Source of the DNA: Streptomyces sp. AM 4-1-1
GTDB taxonomy: Bacteria > Actinomycetota > Actinomycetes > Streptomycetales > Streptomycetaceae
Length of the DNA stretch: 64,000 nt
Assembly (NCBI RefSeq): GCF_029167625.1
Contig: NZ_CP119145.1
Location: 434,001 to 498,000 of the forward strand
Direction: 5' to 3'
Under the pieces are notes generated by a model, which worked only from the letters and a program-made list of their open reading frames with translations, was not told where the DNA came from and did no database searches. Shown one piece after another: positions 1 to 8,407 of the stretch. The first letter of the stretch is position 1, and every line of letters starts with the position of its first letter. The translations under genes and the position numbers were made by a program.

Positions 1-59
1 CAGCCCGGTGCCGTGCGTGATCGAAGTACTTGAACTGCTTGAACTGCCTGGCTCCCGAT

Positions 60-857
60 TCAGTGACCGCCGAGCGCCCCCACCGCGTCCGTGCTGAGCG
101 CGCTCACGGGCACCCCGGACTCGCGGCTCAGCGCGCGCAGCAGTCCGGCCCGGGTCGCGTAGCCGGCCGCCCTGGCCGCCGCCGTCAGCTCACCCCCGCC
201 GCGGAGGTGTTCGACGGCGGCGTTCATCCTGGCCCGGTTGCGCCACCGTGTGAAGGGCAGTCCGGTCTCGTCGAGGAAGACGCGCTGCACCTGCCGGGGG
301 CTCATCCGGTGCTGCGCGGCGAGCTGCTCCAGCGTCCCGGAGGCAGTGCGCAGGGCCTCGCGGGCGAGTGCGCGCACCGCGGGATGGGCGGGGAGCACGA
401 CCGGGAAGTACTGCCGGGAGATGCCCCTCAGCACGCGTCCCAGTGCCTGACGGAACGGCTGGACCTGCTCCGCCGTGCTCGGCGCCGCGCCGAGCGTGGT
501 GGTCATGACCTCGACGATCGCGGGTACCGCCCCGAGCGGCTGCACACGACATCGGGGCAGGTCACCGGGGTTGAGGGTGGGGCCGAGTGCCATGCCGCCC
601 GACTCGATCCGCAGCGCGTGCGGCACGCGGGGAGCGAGCCAGACTGCCTCGTGTCGCCCGAGCCGCCACTCCGCGCCGTCGGCAGACAGTCGGGCGTTGC
701 CGGTCACCAGGTAGACGAGGTGCGGCTCGTCGTGCCGATGCGTGTCGTGCCCGAGAAAGCGGATGGCGTTCTCGGGGACCACGGTGCCGAGGAATGTCAT
801 CGGCAAGCGTGCCTCCCGTTGTATGCGACGCGTCGTGTCCGTCACCGGCGATGTCAC
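60..857 (-). CDS. AraC-family transcriptional regulator
   Basis: A 265-residue protein with an N-terminal cupin-like half (histidines near residues 37-45, HDTHRHDEPH) and a C-terminal double helix-turn-helix of the AraC/XylS type, with EQLAAQHRMSPRQVQRVF forming the first HTH. It is probably a ligand-responsive DNA-binding protein. It diverges from a siderophore-binding lipoprotein, and an iron box lies between them, so it most likely regulates or is co-regulated with iron uptake; that role is inferred from context. The longest frame starts at a GTG at 857 that has no clear ribosome site. An ATG at 800, with GGGAGG about 11 bases upstream, would give 246 residues and is a serious alternative start. 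Confidence 0.85.
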   Translation of the reverse strand: MTSPVTDTTRRIQREARLPMTFLGTVVPENAIRFLGHDTHRHDEPHLVYLVTGNARLSADGAEWRLGRHEAVWLAPRVPHALRIESGGMALGPTLNPGDLPRCRVQPLGAVPAIVEVMTTTLGAAPSTAEQVQPFRQALGRVLRGISRQYFPVVLPAHPAVRALAREALRTASGTLEQLAAQHRMSPRQVQRVFLDETGLPFTRWRNRARMNAAVEHLRGGGELTAAARAAGYATRAGLLRALSRESGVPVSALSTDAVGALGGH

Positions 858-882
858 ACTCGGATCGACGCAACGGAACCAG

Positions 883-901
883 CAAGGTTAGCCTCACCTT
901 A
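883..901. promoter_or_regulatory. Iron box (DtxR/DmdR-type operator)
   Basis: The 19-bp site contains AGGTTAGCCTCACCTT and matches the actinobacterial DtxR/DmdR iron-box consensus at 15 of 19 positions by my count. It sits in the 93-bp gap between the divergent AraC regulator and the siderophore-binding protein, where an iron-loaded repressor could control one or both promoters. The match is read directly; regulation by DmdR1 is inferred from the known consensus. Confidence 0.8.
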
Positions 902-950
902 CCAATAGCTCGAACACTCGAGCCTGCCCTGCCCAGTCACATGAGGTCCC

Positions 951-1937
951 ATGTTTGCTCCTGCCCGCCTTCTCGCCTTCGCGCTCGTCGCCGCGCTGGC
1001 CCTCACCGGCTGCTCGGCCTCCGACTCGTCGGGCGACGGGGACAAGGCGCCCGTCGCGAAGACCCGTACCGTCAAGACCGACTACGGCGAGGTGAAGGTG
1101 CCGACCGACCCCAAGCGTGTGGTCGTGCTGAACCATGCCCTCGCCGGGTACCTCTACGACCTCGACGTGCCGGTGCGCGCCACGATTCCCGAGGACGCCG
1201 ACGGCAAGGGCAAGTTCTCCCCGTACTGGGAGAAGGAGGCGAAGGAGGACGGCACGACGTTCCTGCCGTGGAGCGTCGACGGCTTCGATCTGGAGGCGAT
1301 CCTCGCCCTCAAGCCCGACCTCATCGTCGGCGGCGGCATCGGCTTCCCGCTGTTCCAGGCGGAGAAGGTGTACGACAACCTCTCCGGCATCGCTCCCACC
1401 GTGCTCGTGGGCAAGAAGCTCGGCGACTGGCGGAGCCAGTTCTCCTTCCTCGCCGACGACGTGTTCGGCAAGCCCGACGTCTACGACCGGCACCTGGCCG
1501 CCTACGACAAGCGGATCGCCGAGGTGAAGAAGGCGATCACGCCGCCGCCCGGCCCCGTGTCCTTCCTCGCCCTCACCGGCGACGGCACCGCCTACGGCCT
1601 TGTGGAGAGCGTGGGCCTGCCCACCGAGTTGAAGAGGGTCGGCATCGAGCCGGCGCCGGTCTTCGCCAAGGGCGGTTTCAAGGTGTACGGGCAGGGCGGT
1701 GACATGTTCGAGCTGTCGACCGAGAAGGTGGGCCAGACGATCACCCAGCCGTCCGTGTTCGTCATGGGCTTCAACGCCGACACGACCGACGTCGCCACCC
1801 TGAAGAAGAACCCCGTCTACGGCGCGCTGCCCGCCTTCAAGGCGAACCACGCCTACGACCTGCCGTACTGGGTGCTGCGCGGCGACTACGACGAGTCGAT
1901 GGCCCTGCTCGACATCATCGAGAAGCGGTTCTCCTGA
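951..1937 (+). CDS. Iron-siderophore ABC transporter substrate-binding lipoprotein
   Basis: A 328-residue FecB/FepB-like periplasmic binding protein. The N-terminus is a lipoprotein signal with a hydrophobic stretch (residues 4-18) ending in the lipobox LTGC at Cys20, followed by a Ser/Asp-rich linker. The mature part has the typical PKRVVVLNHA strand and a DLEAILALKPDLIVGG segment of class III binding proteins. It would capture a ferric siderophore outside the membrane for an ABC importer; no permease or ATPase gene lies nearby, so the importer is encoded elsewhere. The iron box just upstream supports iron repression. Its stop overlaps the next start (TGATG), so the siderophore-interacting protein is translationally coupled. 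Which siderophore it binds cannot be told. Confidence 0.88.
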   Translation: MFAPARLLAFALVAALALTGCSASDSSGDGDKAPVAKTRTVKTDYGEVKVPTDPKRVVVLNHALAGYLYDLDVPVRATIPEDADGKGKFSPYWEKEAKEDGTTFLPWSVDGFDLEAILALKPDLIVGGGIGFPLFQAEKVYDNLSGIAPTVLVGKKLGDWRSQFSFLADDVFGKPDVYDRHLAAYDKRIAEVKKAITPPPGPVSFLALTGDGTAYGLVESVGLPTELKRVGIEPAPVFAKGGFKVYGQGGDMFELSTEKVGQTITQPSVFVMGFNADTTDVATLKKNPVYGALPAFKANHAYDLPYWVLRGDYDESMALLDIIEKRFS

Positions 1938-3718
1938 TGGCCGCCCAGCGCGCGTACACGACGCACCCCCTCGTCCTGCGCCGGCTCACCGTGCGCCGTG
2001 TCCACGAAGTGACCCCCAGGATGCGGCGAGTCGTTCTCGGCGGCGAGGATCTCGCCGCGTTCACCCGCGACGGAATCGGCCGTCCCGCCTTCTCCGCGCC
2101 CGGGTTCGACGACCACATCAAGCTGATCCTGGCCGCGGACGGGGACATCCACGCGGCGCTCCCCGCCCAGTTGCCGCACGGCATCGAGTGGACACCGGCC
2201 GAACACCGGCTGACCCGTGACTACACACCCCGGCGGGTGGACCTTCAGAAGGGTGAGCTTCACCTCGACTTCGTGGTGCACGGCGAAGGGCCCGCGGAGA
2301 CATGGTCCGCGGCGGCGCGGGAGGGCGACGAGCTGTGGTTCGTCGGGCCCAAGTCGTCGCTCCGGCTGCCGGAACGGCTGGACTGGATGCTTCTCGTCGG
2401 GGACGAGACAGCACTGCCCGCGATCGGCCGCTTCCTCGACGAACGTCCGCTCGACGCCACGGCGCACGTCCTGGTGACCGTCTCGGACGACTCGGCACGC
2501 CAGGAACTGGCGCTGCGCGACGGCGACACGATCACCTGGGTGGTCGCGGAGCCGGGTGACGCGGCGGCACTGGACGCCGCCGTCCGCGCGCTGCCGGTGC
2601 CGACGGGTGAGGGGTACGCCTGGGCGGCGGCGGAGAGCCGGGCGCTGCTCCCGGTACGCCGGTATCTCCAGCGTGAACGGAAGCTCCCGAAGGACCGTCT
2701 GAACATCACGGGTTACTGGCACCGCGAGGAGGCCACCGCGCCGGAAGGGGAGGGCACGGCCGACAACGGCGCTGCCGCCCGCGGCCCCGCCGACGGCCGG
2801 GTCCCCTCCCCGCTGCCGTGGCTGGTCACACGGGCCGCGTTGCTGCTCGGCGTCGTCGACGCGGTGGCCGACGCACCGGGACTCCCAGTCGGCGCGCTCG
2901 CGACACGCCTGGGCATGCCCGGACCGGGGATCGACGTACTACTTCCACTGCTCGCCGCGTACGACGTGGTCGTCGGTGCCGACGACGGGACCGGGCTGCG
3001 CCTCGGCCCGGCGGGTGAGGAACTCCTGGACGACCACGAGCGTGAGGAGTACACCGGCCACGAGGCCGAGCTGCTGCTCGCCCTCACTCACCTCGCTCCC
3101 GCGCTCCGCAACGGTACGTCCCCCTGGCGGCTCGCCTCGGGCACCACCCTGCACGACACGGTCACCCACGACGCGGAACGCTACGGCGAACTGGTCGAGG
3201 AGTGCGAGCAGTTGGTCTTCCTGCTGGACGGCCTGACGGCCGACCCCCTCTGGGAGGACGTCGGGACCTGCCTCCTGACCGGGCCGGGCAGCGCCTCGGT
3301 GGTCGCCGCTCTCGACGACGCCGGACGGCGTCCGCGACTGCGGATCGCGGAGGACGCCACACCGGCCACGGTCCTGCGCGGACAGGTTCCGGCGCCGGAA
3401 CGTATCGACTGGACGGCCGGCCCCGCCGATGTGGCCGTCGCCGCCAAGGCCCTCGCGTACCGCACCGATCAGGAGGCCACGCTGCTCCTCACTCGGCTCA
3501 CCGACTGGACCCGGACGGCGGTCCTCGTCGAGGCGTCCCGCCCCGACGGCCTGAGTCCGCACGCGGCGGAGGCGGCCCTGCACGCGTACGGTGCGACCGG
3601 CAGCCCCCTGCGCGACTCCGCCGCCATCGCCGCCCTCGCGAAGCGGTCGGGCTGGGACGTCGGCCGGACCATCGCGCTCGGCTGGGGCGCGGAGGCCACT
3701 GTCCTGCACCGGGCCTGA
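1937..3718 (+). CDS. Siderophore-interacting flavoprotein with C-terminal methyltransferase-like extension
   Basis: A 593-residue protein. Residues about 10-270 form a siderophore-interacting protein (SIP) domain: an FAD-binding barrel (the TRDYTPRR motif binds FAD in this family) followed by an NAD(P)H-binding half (LLVGDETALPAIGRFL). SIPs reduce ferric siderophores to release iron in the cytoplasm, which fits the coupled binding protein upstream. The remaining about 300 residues, after a charged linker near 275-290, are not part of ordinary SIPs. They start with a winged-helix-like dimerisation region and continue like a degenerate plant-type O-methyltransferase; no clear SAM glycine motif is seen. 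The extension's function is unknown and its assignment is a weak structural guess. Confidence 0.85.
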   Translation: MAAQRAYTTHPLVLRRLTVRRVHEVTPRMRRVVLGGEDLAAFTRDGIGRPAFSAPGFDDHIKLILAADGDIHAALPAQLPHGIEWTPAEHRLTRDYTPRRVDLQKGELHLDFVVHGEGPAETWSAAAREGDELWFVGPKSSLRLPERLDWMLLVGDETALPAIGRFLDERPLDATAHVLVTVSDDSARQELALRDGDTITWVVAEPGDAAALDAAVRALPVPTGEGYAWAAAESRALLPVRRYLQRERKLPKDRLNITGYWHREEATAPEGEGTADNGAAARGPADGRVPSPLPWLVTRAALLLGVVDAVADAPGLPVGALATRLGMPGPGIDVLLPLLAAYDVVVGADDGTGLRLGPAGEELLDDHEREEYTGHEAELLLALTHLAPALRNGTSPWRLASGTTLHDTVTHDAERYGELVEECEQLVFLLDGLTADPLWEDVGTCLLTGPGSASVVAALDDAGRRPRLRIAEDATPATVLRGQVPAPERIDWTAGPADVAVAAKALAYRTDQEATLLLTRLTDWTRTAVLVEASRPDGLSPHAAEAALHAYGATGSPLRDSAAIAALAKRSGWDVGRTIALGWGAEATVLHRA

Positions 3719-3754
3719 CGTCCCCGGGCCTCCGGGCCATGGCCGGGACGAGGT

Positions 3755-3784
3755 CGGCCGCTCCGGGAATTCCCGGAGCGGCCG
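3755..3784. terminator. Perfect 30-bp palindrome, likely terminator
   Basis: Fifteen-base arms (CGGCCGCTCCGGGAA and its complement) meet at a central GAATTC with no spacer, 36 bases after the SIP stop codon. There is no U-tract, as is usual for Streptomyces hairpin terminators. The rest of the gap down to 4078 shows no convincing gene. Confidence 0.6.
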
Positions 3785-4014
3785 TGCGGGGCCGAGGATC
3801 AGGCGGAGCCTTCCCGCCGTCAGCGAGCGCCACGCGGCGCTCCGCCTCCGCGATGCCACCGGACGGTGAAGATCCACTCCATACACCCCGGCCCCTGACG
3901 GAACTCGCTCGTGCGGTGCCGACGAAGTGAGCCGGCGCGGCGGACGACGCGACCTCACGCGAGAAGAAGCCGACCGGACCGAAGCGGACACTCCCCGCAC
4001 ACACCGCCACACAC

Positions 4015-4047
4015 GGAACCCCGCCGGAACAGGCCGCCGGGGGTTCC
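4015..4047 (-). terminator. Hairpin downstream of the YjbQ-family gene
   Basis: Arms GGAACCCC and GGGGTTCC flank a 17-base GC-rich loop that can pair further internally. It lies just past the stop of the leftward gene ending at 4079, so it is a plausible transcription end for that gene. Confidence 0.4.
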
Positions 4048-4078
4048 CCGGCTTGCGTGCGCTCTCCGAGTCGGCCGG

Positions 4079-4501
4079 CTAACCGAGGAAGCTCAGCCGG
4101 ACCTGACGGTCGGGATTGTCCTTGTTGGTGTCGACCAGGCAGACGGACTGCCAGGTGCCGAGTTCCAGGTGCCCGCCGATCACCGGCAGGGTGGCGTGCG
4201 GGGGCACGAGTGCCGGGAGCACATGGTCGCGGCCGTGTCCCATGCTGCCGTGGCGGTGCTGCCAGCGGTCGTCCGCGGGCAGCACCGTGTGGAGGGTGGC
4301 GAGGAGGTCGTCGTCGCTGCCCGCTCCGGTCTCCAGGACGGCGATGCCGGCGGTCGCGTGCGGCACGAAGACGTTGAGCAGACCGTCCCGGCCGTCGGCG
4401 GCACGGCCGAGGAACCGTTCGCAGTCGGCCGTCAGGTCCGTGACCGTCTCGGTCGACCCGGTGGTGAGGTGCAGGACGTGGGTGGTGAAGGCGTCGGGCA
4501 T
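4079..4501 (-). CDS. YjbQ-family (UPF0047) protein
   Basis: A 140-residue single-domain protein of the YjbQ/UPF0047 family. Conserved features are the NVFVPHATAGIAVLE stretch, a histidine-rich RHGSMGHGRDHVLPAL loop and the ending WQSVCLVDTNKDNP, which form the trimeric metal-binding active site of the family. Members have weak thiamine-phosphate-synthase activity, but the true role is not settled. The ATG at 4501 was chosen because the family begins right there (MPDAFTTHVL); the frame stays open upstream without homology. It is convergent with the SIP gene and divergent from the monooxygenase gene. Confidence 0.85.
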   Translation of the reverse strand: MPDAFTTHVLHLTTGSTETVTDLTADCERFLGRAADGRDGLLNVFVPHATAGIAVLETGAGSDDDLLATLHTVLPADDRWQHRHGSMGHGRDHVLPALVPPHATLPVIGGHLELGTWQSVCLVDTNKDNPDRQVRLSFLG

Positions 4502-4706
4502 GCTCCCATCCTCCCGCGCGTGCGGCGGAACGGCACGCTCCGGGGTGGCCGCGCGCGATCGGCCGCACCGACGGGGCATCCCGCTGGGCGTCCGGCCGGG
4601 CACCCGGCCGGCCCGTGACAGAGCCGTTGACGGGAAGATCCCCGCCGTTCCGACGGTTGGTAGAAGCGTGAACGGAACCGGGTTGCGTACGGCTGGGAGC
4701 GGCGGC

Positions 4707-5789
4707 GTGGATGTGGACGTGGTCGTGGTCGGCGCCGGGCAGGCGGGGCTGTCCGCCGCCTACCATCTGCGGCGCGCCGGGCTGGCGCCCGACCGTGACT
4801 TCGTCGTTCTCGACCACGCTCCGCGTCCCGGTGGTGCCTGGCAGTTCCGGTGGCCCTCGCTCACGTACGGCAAGGTGCACGGGATGCACTCGCTGCCCGG
4901 GATGGAGCTGACCGGCGCCGACGACAGCCGGCCGTCGTCCGAGGTGATCGGCGCGTACTTCGCCGAGTACGAGGAGACGTTCGGGCTGAGGGTGCACCGG
5001 CCGGTCGAGGTGCGGGCGGTACGCGAGGGCGGCGGCGGGCGGCTGCTGGTCGAGACGTCGGAGGGAACATACCGGGCGCGGGCCCTGATCAACGCCACCG
5101 GGACCTGGGACCGGCCGTTCTGGCCGCGTCTTCCGGGTCAGGAGACGTTCCGGGGGCGGCAGTTGCACACCGCGGACTATCCGGGGCCGGAGGAGTTCGC
5201 CGGTCTGAGGGTGGTCGTGGTCGGTGGCGGCGCCTCCGGCACCCAGCATCTGATGGAGATCGCGGAGGTGGCGGCGGAGACGCACTGGGTGACCCGCCGG
5301 CCCCCCGTGTTCCGTGAGGGACCGTTCGGCGCGGACGAGGGACGGGCGGCCGTCTCGATGGTGGAGGAACGGGTGCGGCGCGGGCTGCCGCCGCGGAGCG
5401 TGGTGAGCGTGACCGGTCTGCCGCTCACCGATGCCGTCCGGCGGGCCCGTGCGGAGGGCGTGCTCGACCGGTTGCCGATGTTCGACCGGATCACCCCCGA
5501 GGGGGTGGCCTGGGACGACGGCCGGAGCGCCGGCGCGGACGTCATCCTCTGGGCGACCGGGTTCCGGGCCGCCATCGACCATCTGGCGCCGCTGCGGCTG
5601 CGTGAACGGGGCGGGGGCATTCGGCTGGACGGCACGCGGGCGGTACGCGATCCACGCGTCCAGCTCGTCGGGTACGGGCCGTCCGCGAGCACCATCGGGG
5701 CCAATCGGGCGGGGCGGTCAGCGGTGCGCGCGATCGAGCGGCTGCTCGACCCGGCCGGACGCCGGGAACGTGCGCCGGCCGGGGTGTGA
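4707..5789 (+). CDS. FAD-dependent NAD(P)-binding monooxygenase/oxidoreductase
   Basis: A 360-residue flavoprotein of the flavin monooxygenase/CzcO type. The N-terminus holds the FAD-binding Rossmann motif VVVVGAGQAGLSAAYHL, and a second dinucleotide motif, VVVVGGGASGTQHL, near residue 172 binds NAD(P)H. WATGFRAA near residue 278 is the usual ATG motif of this family. It probably oxidises a small substrate or acts as a disulfide-type reductase; the substrate is unknown. The GTG start at 4707 is preceded by GGGAG at a good distance (7 bases) and places the Rossmann strand at the N-terminus as expected. It appears monocistronic. Confidence 0.82.
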   Translation: MDVDVVVVGAGQAGLSAAYHLRRAGLAPDRDFVVLDHAPRPGGAWQFRWPSLTYGKVHGMHSLPGMELTGADDSRPSSEVIGAYFAEYEETFGLRVHRPVEVRAVREGGGGRLLVETSEGTYRARALINATGTWDRPFWPRLPGQETFRGRQLHTADYPGPEEFAGLRVVVVGGGASGTQHLMEIAEVAAETHWVTRRPPVFREGPFGADEGRAAVSMVEERVRRGLPPRSVVSVTGLPLTDAVRRARAEGVLDRLPMFDRITPEGVAWDDGRSAGADVILWATGFRAAIDHLAPLRLRERGGGIRLDGTRAVRDPRVQLVGYGPSASTIGANRAGRSAVRAIERLLDPAGRRERAPAGV

Positions 5790-5818
5790 CCTGTGACCCG
5801 CATCCGGACGGGGGTTGC

Positions 5819-5849
5819 CCGGGACGGGCGCCATCGGTCTCCGTCCCGG
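5819..5849. terminator. Hairpin between convergent genes
   Basis: Nine-base perfect arms CCGGGACGG and CCGTCCCGG with a 13-base loop, placed between the rightward monooxygenase gene and the leftward ABC exporter gene. It could end transcription from either side. Stability is moderate. Confidence 0.4.
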
Positions 5850-5929
5850 CACGGTCGTACGGCCGGTGGCGTGACCTCGTCCGTCACTCGGTGCCTGGCG
5901 GGCGCTCCGGTCACCGGGCCGCCCGCGCG

Positions 5930-7738
5930 TCATGTGACCGCCGGGGCGAGCGGGGCGTCGCGGCGGACGAGTGCGGCGTAGCGGCCGTCCCGCTGGACCA
6001 GTTCCTCGTGCGTGCCGTGTTCGACGGTACGGCCCGCGTGCAGGACGACGATCTGGTCGGCGTCACGGACGGTGGACAGCCGGTGCGCGATGGTGAGGGT
6101 GGTCCGGCCTTCCGAGAGGGCGTCGATCGCCTGCTGCACGGCGAATTCCGTACGGGTGTCGAGGGCGCTGGTCGCCTCGTCGAGGATCAGCACGGGCGGA
6201 TCGCGCAGGATGGTGCGGGCGATGGCCAGGCGCTGTTTCTCGCCGCCCGAGAACCGGTATCCACGCTCGCCCACCAGCGTGTCGTAACCGTCCGGGAGTG
6301 CGGCGATGTGGTCGTGGATCTGCGCCGCGCGGGCCGCGGCCTCCAGCTCGGCATCGGTGGCGTCCGGCTTGGCGAAGCGCAGGTTGTCGGCGACCGAGGC
6401 GTGGAAGAGGTACGTCTCCTGGGAGACCACGCCGACCGCGCGGGCGAGGGTGTCGAAGTCGAGGTCGCGCACATCGACGCCGTCGATCGTGACCCGGCCG
6501 CCCGTGACGTCGTACAGCCTCGGGACGAGGTAGCTGAGCGTGGATTTGCCGGAGCCGGTGGGGCCGACGACGGCCAGGCTGTGGCCCGCGGGCACGGTCA
6601 CGTCTATGCCGCTGAGGGTCGGGCCGCTCTTCTCGTCGTAACTGAACTCGACGTTCTCGAAGCGGACCTCGCCCCGGACCTTGTCCAGGCGGACCGGGTT
6701 CTCCGGTTCGTCGATGTCCACCGTGAGGTCCAGATATTCGAAGATGCGCTGGAAGAGGGCGAGCGAGGTCTGCATCTGCACACCGGTGGAGAGCATGCTC
6801 ACCGCCGGACGGAAGAGGCCCTGCTGGAGCGAGACGAAGGCGACCAGGGTGCCGATGGAGACGGCGGGTCCTCCGGACCCGAGGGCGAGGCCCGCGGCCC
6901 AGTAGATGAGGGCGGGCATGGCGGCCATCACGACACCGATCGTCGACATCCGCCAGCGTCCGGCCATGCTGGAGCGCACTTCCAGGTCGACCAGCCGCTC
7001 GGACTCCTCGGTGAAGCCCTTGGTCAGGGAGTCCGAGCGGCCCATCGTCCGGCCGAGCAGGATGCCGCTGACCGAGAGCGATTCGGTGACCGTGGCCGCC
7101 ATGGCCGCCATCTGCTTCTGACGCTGGGTGGTGATCCTCTTCCTCTCGCGGCCGACCCGGCGGCTGATCCAGACGAAGACCGGCAGCAGGAGCAGCGAGA
7201 CGGCGGTGAGCCGCCAGTCGAGGGCCAGCATGGCGACGACGGTCGCCGTCACCGCCGTGAGGTTGGAGACGAGCGAGGTGGCGGTGGAGGTGACCGTCGC
7301 CTGCATTCCGCCGATGTCGTTGGCGATGCGGGACTGGACCTCTCCGGTGCGGGTCCTGGTGAAGAAGGCGAGCGGCATCCGCTGGAGCTGGGTGTAGACC
7401 GCGGTGCGCAGGTCGTGCATCACGCGCTGGCCGACCGTGGTGGAGATCAGGGTCTGCAGGACGCCGAAGACGCCGTTCAGCACGGCGGTGAGGATCATGC
7501 CGAGCGCGAGCAGCGAGAGCAGCCCGGTGCGGCCGTCGGGGATGGCGGTGTCCAGGATCTCCCGGAGCAGGAACGGCGAGGCCACCGACACCAGGGACGA
7601 GGCACCGACGAGCAGCCCGACCAGTGCGAGCCGGGCGCGGTAGGGGCGGAAGAGACGGACGATCCGGCGCAGCTCACCGGGTGAGCGGTCGGCGTCTCCG
7701 GGCGGCGAGGGGGTCCAGGTGGGTTCGTCGGGTTTCAT
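5930..7738 (-). CDS. ABC multidrug exporter (fused membrane and ATPase domains)
   Basis: A 602-residue half-exporter of the MsbA/LmrA type. Residues about 30-320 hold six membrane helices, and the rest is the ATPase with Walker A GPTGSGKST, Q-loop VVSQET, signature FSGGEKQR, Walker B VLILDEATSALD and H-loop AHRLST, all intact. It would act as a homodimer exporting lipophilic compounds. The ATG at 7738, with AAGGAG just upstream, is preferred to an in-frame ATG at 7837, which would add a Pro-rich tail and overlap the operator region. It diverges from a MarR regulator, so export is probably repressed by that protein and relieved by its ligand. Confidence 0.9.
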   Translation of the reverse strand: MKPDEPTWTPSPPGDADRSPGELRRIVRLFRPYRARLALVGLLVGASSLVSVASPFLLREILDTAIPDGRTGLLSLLALGMILTAVLNGVFGVLQTLISTTVGQRVMHDLRTAVYTQLQRMPLAFFTRTRTGEVQSRIANDIGGMQATVTSTATSLVSNLTAVTATVVAMLALDWRLTAVSLLLLPVFVWISRRVGRERKRITTQRQKQMAAMAATVTESLSVSGILLGRTMGRSDSLTKGFTEESERLVDLEVRSSMAGRWRMSTIGVVMAAMPALIYWAAGLALGSGGPAVSIGTLVAFVSLQQGLFRPAVSMLSTGVQMQTSLALFQRIFEYLDLTVDIDEPENPVRLDKVRGEVRFENVEFSYDEKSGPTLSGIDVTVPAGHSLAVVGPTGSGKSTLSYLVPRLYDVTGGRVTIDGVDVRDLDFDTLARAVGVVSQETYLFHASVADNLRFAKPDATDAELEAAARAAQIHDHIAALPDGYDTLVGERGYRFSGGEKQRLAIARTILRDPPVLILDEATSALDTRTEFAVQQAIDALSEGRTTLTIAHRLSTVRDADQIVVLHAGRTVEHGTHEELVQRDGRYAALVRRDAPLAPAVT

Positions 7739-7817
7739 GTGCTCCTTCGTCGGGTGTGCGGGAGACGTCGGGCGGACGCCGCGAGGGGGCGGAGGATCGG
7801 GCGGATGAGAGCATAGC

Positions 7818-7842
7818 TCATTGTTACCTTCGTTCACAATGA
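7818..7842. promoter_or_regulatory. Candidate MarR operator
   Basis: A perfect 7-bp inverted repeat, TCATTGT and ACAATGA, with an 11-base spacer, overlapped by a second one (GTTCA-caa-TGAAC). It lies in the AT-richer gap between the divergent exporter and MarR genes. Size and place fit MarR-family sites; binding is inferred. Confidence 0.55.
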
Positions 7843-7866
7843 ACCAGCTCCTGATATTGTTCCCGC

Positions 7867-8310
7867 ATGGATTCCCCCGACGCCGACGGCCCGCTGGCCG
7901 AGCAGTTGCTGCGGCTGACCCGCAGGCTGCACCGCATCCAGAGCCGCCAGCTGGAGCCGATCGGCATCACCCCCGCCCAGTTCCGGCTGCTGCGCACGGT
8001 CGCCCACTGCGACGGACCGCCCCGGATGGCGGATCTCGCGCAGCGGCTGGACGTCGTGCCGCGCGCGGTGACCAGCCTGGTGGACGGCCTGGAGGCGAGC
8101 GGCCGGGTGCGGCGCGCGGCCGATCCGGCCAATCGACGGGTGGTGCGTGTCGAGATCACCGAGGAGGGCCGCGCCACCCTCCGCTCGCTGCGCGACGCGC
8201 GCCGCGCCGCCGCGGAGGAGATCCTGGCTCCGTTGAACACCGAGCAGCGCGAGACGCTCGGCGAACTGCTGTCCGCGCTGGTGGACGGCATGCCGAGGCA
8301 TCGCGGCTGA
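7867..8310 (+). CDS. MarR-family transcriptional regulator
   Basis: A 147-residue winged-helix protein of normal MarR length. The recognition helix lies in MADLAQRLDVVPRAVTSLVD and the wing in RRAADPANRRVVRVEITEEG, both typical of the family, with helical ends for dimerisation. It most likely represses its own gene and the divergent ABC exporter through the inverted repeat in the shared promoter. The ligand is unknown. The ATG at 7867 is the first start in frame and gives the family's usual N-terminus. Confidence 0.9.
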   Translation: MDSPDADGPLAEQLLRLTRRLHRIQSRQLEPIGITPAQFRLLRTVAHCDGPPRMADLAQRLDVVPRAVTSLVDGLEASGRVRRAADPANRRVVRVEITEEGRATLRSLRDARRAAAEEILAPLNTEQRETLGELLSALVDGMPRHRG

Positions 8311-8407
8311 ACCGCGTCGCCCGTACCGGCCGCGGACCCGCCGCACCCGCGCCGCGCCGTCCGTGACACCGTTGCATGGACCACCGAGTTACCGAGGGGA
8401 TGTCGAC

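Noticed and set aside
2939..4012. A 357-codon minus-strand frame overlapping the SIP gene and the gap after it.
   Set aside because: Its sequence is Arg/Gly-rich with no domain, and it runs through the terminator palindrome antisense to a clear gene.
8363..8407. An upstream ATG extending the FAD/Fe-S oxidase by 15 residues.
   Set aside because: The ATG at 8408 has a well-placed GAGGGG and the extension has no family support.
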